Of a stretch of DNA of 17,882 bases, positions 14,153 through 17,882 are shown piece by piece. The stretch lies in the NCBI GenBank assembly GCA_023434535.1, contig JAEYSR010000155.1:1-17882 (forward strand). The letters are read 5' to 3'. Both the position numbers and the translations under genes were made by a program. The notes under the pieces were generated by a model, which was given only the letters and a program-made list of their open reading frames with translations, was not told the DNA's origin and did not search any database. The DNA is from Actinomycetes bacterium. GTDB lineage: Bacteria > Actinomycetota > Acidimicrobiia > Acidimicrobiales > Microtrichaceae. How positions within the stretch are numbered: the first letter of the stretch is position 1; every line of letters starts with the position of its first letter.

Positions 14153-14225
14153 AGATCCGACCGGACACGGTCTCGGTGGCCCGTGCGAGCCGCCGCGATT
14201 GCTCCCGACCGTCGGGGCGGACGGC

Positions 14226-14729
14226 TCAGGACGACGGGTGACCCCCGGACGCACCGCCGAGGAGGTCCAGCGCGTGGGGCACCACGTCGAGCACGGCGCC
14301 GAGCATCTCGACCGCCCCCGAGGTGGACCCGGGGGTGTTGATGATCAGGGCCGATCCCCTGATCCCGGCGATCCCGCGGGACAGCCGACCGAGGGGGTTC
14401 ACCGCCCTCATCGCCTCGGCGATGCCCGGCGCGGTCCGGTCCAGGATGCGCTTGGTCGCCTCGGGCGTCAGGTCCCTGATCCCGAAGCCCGTGCCACCGG
14501 TCGTGACGACCAGCCCGTTGAACCCGTAGGCCATGTACGAGAGGGCGTTCGAGACCTCCTCGGTGCCGTCGGAGACCACGCGGTGCTCGATGACCTCGAA
14601 GCCGTTCTCCTTCAACAGGTCGGCGAGCGCCACGCCGCTGCGGTCCTCGCGGACACCGGCGATCACCCCGTCGGAGACGGTGAGGACCTTGGCCTGGTGC
14701 GCGGGAGCGGGATCGGACTGGTCGGTCAT
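14226..14729 (-). CDS. MogA/MoaB-family molybdopterin adenylyltransferase-like protein
   Basis: A 167-aa protein of the MoaB/Mog fold that binds molybdopterin; MogA-type members adenylate it before molybdenum insertion. Seen: VLTVSDGVIAGVREDRSG near the N-terminus, VVTTGGTGFGIRDLTPEAT (the conserved TGGTG-x-x-x-RD-x-TPE motif), IAEAMRAVNPLGRLSRG, and INTPGSTSGAVEML near the C-terminus. The ATG at 14729 overlaps the rsmB stop by 4 nt (ATGA). It is last in the def-fmt-rsmB operon, with no other molybdenum-cofactor gene in the window, so whether it truly serves cofactor synthesis here is uncertain. mogA or moaB are the nearest gene names. Confidence 0.92.
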   Translation of the reverse strand: MTDQSDPAPAHQAKVLTVSDGVIAGVREDRSGVALADLLKENGFEVIEHRVVSDGTEEVSNALSYMAYGFNGLVVTTGGTGFGIRDLTPEATKRILDRTAPGIAEAMRAVNPLGRLSRGIAGIRGSALIINTPGSTSGAVEMLGAVLDVVPHALDLLGGASGGHPSS

Positions 14730-15877
14730 GCGCCGATCGTACCGAGCGCAGGGACCCGGTAGCGGAACAGGCACATGCCGTCGGTGTCGGCGCGCTGGGG
14801 CAGGAGGATGGCTCCCCTCCCCCACGGCTGCCACGGGTCGCCCGGGACCTCGAGCGGCTCGAGCTCGGGGTGGCGCTCGGCCAGGTGCGCGTCGACAGCG
14901 AGCGACTCGGCCGAGGTGAGGGTGCAGACGCTGTAGGCCAGGACCCCTCCGGGAGCCACCAGGGGCACCGCGGCCTCGACCAGCCGGATCGCCAGCGCGC
15001 CGAGGCGCTCGGGAGCACCGGCATCCACCCGCCAGCGGGCGTCGGCCCGCCGGCGCAGCACGCCGAGGCCGCTGCAGGGGGCGTCGAGCAGGACGCGGTC
15101 GAAGGCTCCCGGTCGGAGAGCAGGGTCCTCCGCATCGGCGACGACCGGGAACAGGGCGCTCGACCCGACCACCTCGGCGTTCGATGCGACCAGGCCGACA
15201 CGTGCCGGGTTCAGGTCGGCAGCGACGACCACCGCTCCCGACGCCGCCATCGCCGTCGCCTTGCCACCGGGAGCGGCGCAGAGGTCGGCCACGAGATCGC
15301 CCGCCCGGGCCCCGACCAGCTCCGCCACCCACTGCGACGCCGTGTCCTGGACGTAGCCGTCGTCGCGTCGGTGCACCACCGGCGGCCTGTCCATCGTCTC
15401 CAGCGCCGCCAGGGCGTGGTCCCGGCCCAGGTCGGCGACGAGGCGGTCGACGATCCAGTCGGGGTAGCTCAGCGCGGTCGCGTCGTCGGGGAACTCGACC
15501 GGGGCCGTCGCCACCTTGCGCAGCACGGCGTTCACCAGGCCGCGGAACCGCTTCGGAGCGGCCGCGACGGTGGCCGACACCACTGCGTAGTCGGGCAGGT
15601 CGTCCCGGTAGGCCAGCTGGTAGGCGCCGAGCCGCAGCGCACGTCGGGCCGCCGGCGGCGGGTCCGAGGACAGGAACCGGTCGACGAGGAAGTCGCAGCT
15701 GCGCCGCATCCGCACCGAGCCGTACACGAGGTCGGTGACGAAGCCACGGTCCTGGTCGGCCAGGCCGCTGCGGCCGAGCACCGAGCCCAGCACGATGTTG
15801 GCGTACGCACCGTCGTCCTCGATCCGGGCCATCGCCTCCAGTGCGGTCCGACGCGCCTCGACGCCCTCGTCAACCAC
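14726..15877 (-). CDS. rsmB: 16S rRNA m5C methyltransferase RsmB-type, shortened
   Basis: SAM-dependent cytosine-C5 methyltransferase; RsmB methylates C967 of 16S rRNA. An N-terminal NusB-like domain (about 4-140: RRTALEAMARIEDDGAYAN, QDRGFVTDLVYGSVR, PKRFRGLVNAVLRKV) precedes the catalytic domain: CAAPGGK (200-206), LLDAPCSGLGVL (C268) and YSVCTLTSAE (C318). Both cysteines of the mechanism are present. The segment between RPPVVHRRDD and GYVQDTASQ is very short; the usual stretch of about 45 residues with an RVN motif and LPGF is absent. GTG at 15877 overlaps fmt by 8 nt and begins right before the NusB fold. A GTG at 15925 would add 16 residues. No clear Shine-Dalgarno for either. Confidence 0.93.
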   Translation of the reverse strand: MVDEGVEARRTALEAMARIEDDGAYANIVLGSVLGRSGLADQDRGFVTDLVYGSVRMRRSCDFLVDRFLSSDPPPAARRALRLGAYQLAYRDDLPDYAVVSATVAAAPKRFRGLVNAVLRKVATAPVEFPDDATALSYPDWIVDRLVADLGRDHALAALETMDRPPVVHRRDDGYVQDTASQWVAELVGARAGDLVADLCAAPGGKATAMAASGAVVVAADLNPARVGLVASNAEVVGSSALFPVVADAEDPALRPGAFDRVLLDAPCSGLGVLRRRADARWRVDAGAPERLGALAIRLVEAAVPLVAPGGVLAYSVCTLTSAESLAVDAHLAERHPELEPLEVPGDPWQPWGRGAILLPQRADTDGMCLFRYRVPALGTIGA

Positions 15878-16814
15878 GGTCGGCCGACCCGTCGGCCACG
15901 TCGCCACCGGCCGAGGCGCCCTCACCGAGGCGTTCGCCGTCGGCCCGTGCGCCGTTCGCCCACGAGGCCGCGTCCATCGCGGGACGCCCCTGGGGCTGGA
16001 CGGTGACCAGCCGCAGGGCGCGGCCGTCGCCGCAGACGACCGACCCGTCCACGATCGACCCGGCCGTGATCGACCCAGCCCCGATCGACCCCGGGGTTCC
16101 GTCGCCGGGCCCGTCGGTGGGCACTGCGTCGACGACCTTGAACCGCTCGCCCCGGAACGTCGTCCACGCCCCGCCGATCCGCACGACGCGCCACAGCTCC
16201 TCGGCGGAGCGCGACCAGTCCAGGTGGCGGTCCTCGGTGCTGAGCTTGTGGGCGTACGTGACGCCGCGGTCGGACTGCGGCCGCCCGTCGGCCAGACCGT
16301 CGGCGAGCGTCGCGACGAGCAGGTCGGCTCCGACCGACGCGAGCTCGACGGTCAGGTCCGCCGCAGTGGCCCCCGGGGCGATGTCGACGACCTCGACCGC
16401 GTGCACGTCCCCGGTGTCGAGGCCCTCTGCGACATCCATCACGCACACCCCCGTGCGCTCGTCGCCCGCCAGGATCGCCCGCTCGACGGGCGCGGCTCCG
16501 CGCCAGCGCGGCAGCAGGGAGAAGTGGAGGTTGACCATCGGCACCACGTCGAGCAGTGACACCGGGATGATGCGGCCGTAGGCGACGACGACCCCCAGCT
16601 CGGCGCCGGCCTCCGCGACGTCCTCCAAGCGGTCCGACACGTCGAGCCCGAGCTCGAGCGCCGCGGCCTTGACCGGCGTGGGCGTCCGCTCGCCGCCGCG
16701 CCCCCGTCGCTTGTCGGGGCCCGACACCACCAGCACCACGTCGTGGCCGGCGGCGACCAGCGCCCGGAGCGAGGGGACGGCCGCGGGCGGGCTGCCGAGG
16801 AAGACGAGGCGCAT
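15870..16814 (-). CDS. fmt: Methionyl-tRNA formyltransferase
   Basis: Transfers a formyl group from 10-formyl-THF to Met-tRNA(fMet), allowing formyl-Met initiation. The N-domain (1-205) shows RLVFLGSPPAAVPSLRALV, the catalytic NLHFSLLPRWRGAAPVERA with N95 and H97, and LDTGDV with the catalytic Asp (D133 or D136); HFS replaces the commoner HPS. A KLSTEDRHLDW hinge leads to the C-terminal OB-fold tRNA-binding domain. There, residues 242-261 are a GSxxx repeat (GSIGA GSITA GSIVD GSVVC) before the expected CGDGRALRLVTVQPQGR. The last 30 residues are Gly/Ala/Asp-rich. ATG at 16814 lies 28 nt after def; rsmB begins within its end. Confidence 0.97.
   Translation of the reverse strand: MRLVFLGSPPAAVPSLRALVAAGHDVVLVVSGPDKRRGRGGERTPTPVKAAALELGLDVSDRLEDVAEAGAELGVVVAYGRIIPVSLLDVVPMVNLHFSLLPRWRGAAPVERAILAGDERTGVCVMDVAEGLDTGDVHAVEVVDIAPGATAADLTVELASVGADLLVATLADGLADGRPQSDRGVTYAHKLSTEDRHLDWSRSAEELWRVVRIGGAWTTFRGERFKVVDAVPTDGPGDGTPGSIGAGSITAGSIVDGSVVCGDGRALRLVTVQPQGRPAMDAASWANGARADGERLGEGASAGGDVADGSADRG
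16038..16097. repeat. 15-nt in-frame tandem repeat inside fmt
   Basis: The 9-mer GATCGACCC recurs at exactly 15-nt spacing at 16053, 16068 and 16083, with a one-mismatch copy (GACCGACCC) at 16038. On the coding strand this encodes four GS[I/V]xx pentapeptides. The unit length is a multiple of three, so copy-number change would keep the frame. Confidence 0.85.
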
Positions 16815-16842
16815 GTGGACGTGATCCGGAGAGGCGGGGGCG

Positions 16843-17406
16843 TCAGCGCAGCCGGAAGAAGGACTTCTTGGCGCCGGGCTCCGGTGTCAGGCACGCGGAG
16901 TCGGCGGTGCCGGCCATCTGCAGCTCGCGGACGGCGCGCTTGGCCTCCTTGCGCTGCTCGGCATCGAGGTGCTCCAGAAGCAGGACGCCGTCGAGGTGGT
17001 CCAGCTCGTGCTGGATCACCCGGGCGAAGAACTCGTCGGCCTCGAACTCCACGTCGTTGCCGTCGAGGTCGATGCCGGTCACGTGGATCCGCTTGGGTCG
17101 GACGATGTCCCACGACAGGCCGGGGACCGACAGGCACCCCTCGGTGAACTCCCACTCGCCGTCGGTCTCGCCGATGACCGGGTTGATCAGCACCTGACCG
17201 CCGTCGCCCTCCCCCAGGTCGTAGACGAAGAAGCGCTTCTGCACGCCCACCTGGGGCGCAGCCAGTCCGACGCCCGGTGCGTCGTACATGGTGTCGAGCA
17301 TGTCGTCGGCCAGCTTGACCAGGCGCCCGTCGATCTCGGTGACCTCGGCAGCGCGCTGTGTGAGCACGGGGTCGCCGACGATGCGGATGCCGTAGGGGGC
17401 GGACAT
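16843..17406 (-). CDS. def: Peptide deformylase
   Basis: Metalloenzyme that removes the formyl group from nascent peptides, the step complementary to Fmt encoded next to it. All three family motifs are intact: GVGLAAPQVG (45-54), EGCLSVPG (89-96, metal ligand C91) and QHELDHLDG (132-140, ligands H133 and H137 with E134). At 187 aa it is of normal length; the C-terminal tail (ACLTPEPGAKKSFFRLR) is extra and unrecognised. The ATG at 17406 gives the family N-terminus SAPYGIRIVGDPVL. A TAGCCT box ends exactly 7 nt before it, suggesting a leaderless transcript. First gene of def-fmt-rsmB-mogA. Confidence 0.97.
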   Translation of the reverse strand: MSAPYGIRIVGDPVLTQRAAEVTEIDGRLVKLADDMLDTMYDAPGVGLAAPQVGVQKRFFVYDLGEGDGGQVLINPVIGETDGEWEFTEGCLSVPGLSWDIVRPKRIHVTGIDLDGNDVEFEADEFFARVIQHELDHLDGVLLLEHLDAEQRKEAKRAVRELQMAGTADSACLTPEPGAKKSFFRLR

Positions 17407-17413
17407 GACCCCA

Positions 17414-17423
17414 AGGCTACCGT
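17414..17423. promoter_or_regulatory. Overlapping divergent -10 boxes of def and the RsmC-like gene
   Basis: The 10-mer AGGCTACCGT contains TACCGT on the plus strand (17418-17423) and TAGCCT on the minus strand (17419-17414), sharing the central TA. Each -10 lies exactly 7 nt from the start codon of its gene (GTG at 17431, ATG at 17406), so both mRNAs would be leaderless. No good -35 is visible. Confidence 0.55.
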
Positions 17424-17430
17424 GGCCCCC

Positions 17431-17882
17431 GTGCCGCCCCCGAGCCACCCCTCTCCGTCCGGGCGTCCGGGCGGCGAGCAGTACTTCACCGCCGCCCCGG
17501 CGTCCGGGGCGCAGCCCGCCTCGGTGGACCTGACGCTCCCGGACCTCCACGTGCGCCTGCGCACCGACGCCGGTGTGTTCTCGCCGCGCCGGGTCGATCC
17601 GGGCACCAAGCTCCTGCTGGCCGAGCTGCCGGCCGCCGAGGACTGGCCGACGGGCGACGTGGTCGACGTCGGTGCGGGCTACGGCCCGATCGCCGTGGCG
17701 CTGGCGCTGCGCAGTCCGGGCCGGATCGTGTGGGCGGTCGAGGTCAACCAGCGAGCCCGCGACCTGTGCGCCGCGAACGCGGCCGACGCCGGGGTCTCCG
17801 GAGCCGTGCGCGTGGTCGCGCCCGAGGACGTGCCCGACGACCTGCGGGTCGGGCTCGTCGTCTCCAACCCGCCGATCCGGGT
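17431..17882 (+). CDS. RsmC-type 16S rRNA guanine-N2 methyltransferase (small-domain class), 3' end beyond the right edge
   Basis: First 150 codons of a class I SAM-dependent methyltransferase of the RsmC/RlmG group (Pfam MTS, 'methyltransferase small domain'). Seen: EQYFTAAPASG, then LHVRLRTDAGVFSPRRVDPG and TKLLLAELPA, the SAM-binding motif DVVDVGAGYGPIAVALAL, the acidic turn AVEVNQRARDLCAANA, and the catalytic-type SNPPIR at the right edge. The GVFSPRRVDPGT block is characteristic of single-domain actinobacterial RsmC homologues. The stop lies outside the window. GTG at 17431 is chosen because of the -10 box 7 nt upstream; the first 15 residues are Pro/Ser-rich. Target G1207 of 16S rRNA is known for E. 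coli RsmC and only presumed here. Confidence 0.9.
   Translation, partial: MPPPSHPSPSGRPGGEQYFTAAPASGAQPASVDLTLPDLHVRLRTDAGVFSPRRVDPGTKLLLAELPAAEDWPTGDVVDVGAGYGPIAVALALRSPGRIVWAVEVNQRARDLCAANAADAGVSGAVRVVAPEDVPDDLRVGLVVSNPPIR

Noticed and set aside
1..17882. tRNA genes, CRISPR arrays, insertion sequences or phage genes
   Set aside because: None seen: no cloverleaf with a T-loop GTTCRA-type context, no spaced direct repeats of CRISPR size, and no transposase or integrase motifs.

Overview
The window is very GC-rich (roughly 70 %, by eye). Nearly all genes have G or C at the third codon position, GTG starts are common, and several genes have a TANNNT -10 box only 6-7 nt before the start codon. 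Gene content and order point to an actinobacterium: infC-rpmI-rplT-trmH next to a DUF1844-like gene, def-fmt-rsmB, and a complete ribD-ribE-ribBA-ribH operon. I suspect the class Acidimicrobiia, but this rests on general resemblance and was not tested. It looks like ordinary chromosome: I see no tRNA, rRNA, insertion sequence, CRISPR array or prophage.

Layout. (1) 1-2517, minus strand: translation operon infC, rpmI, rplT and an rRNA 2'-O-methyltransferase (trmH/tsnR type) that runs off the left edge. infC has no ATG/GTG/TTG start; an ATA preceded by a distant Shine-Dalgarno and a small hairpin is the best candidate. (2) 2518-2862: divergent promoter and leader region. (3) 2863-3327, plus strand: DUF1844-like protein. 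(4) 3354-4462, minus strand: long-form hisG followed by a small cold-shock-like protein. (5) 4712-10504, plus strand: a GNAT-fold acyltransferase resembling N-acyl amino acid / acyl-homoserine-lactone synthases, a four-helix membrane protein, a large membrane GAF-PAS-PAS-GGDEF-EAL protein, and a second SpoU methyltransferase. (6) 10544-14033, minus strand: riboflavin operon ribD-ribE-ribBA-ribH, with no visible FMN riboswitch. (7) 14226-17406, minus strand: def-fmt-rsmB-mogA operon. (8) 17431 to the right edge, plus strand: RsmC-type methyltransferase, divergent from def.

How the parts work together. Segments 1, 7 and 8 serve translation: initiation factor, ribosomal proteins, rRNA methylation, Met-tRNA formylation and N-terminal deformylation. 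Segment 6 makes riboflavin from GTP and ribulose 5-phosphate. Segment 5 is the accessory-looking part. An enzyme that may make an acylated signal lies beside a membrane receptor-like protein with intact motifs for making and degrading c-di-GMP. The 148-nt gap before that gene can fold into a three-way junction. This cassette is the best candidate for an undescribed signalling system here, but the functional link is inferred only from adjacency.

Two divergent gene pairs (infC/DUF1844 and def/rsmC-like) share overlapping, opposed -10 boxes. For def/rsmC-like the layout is symmetric to the base: 7 nt from each -10 box to each start codon.
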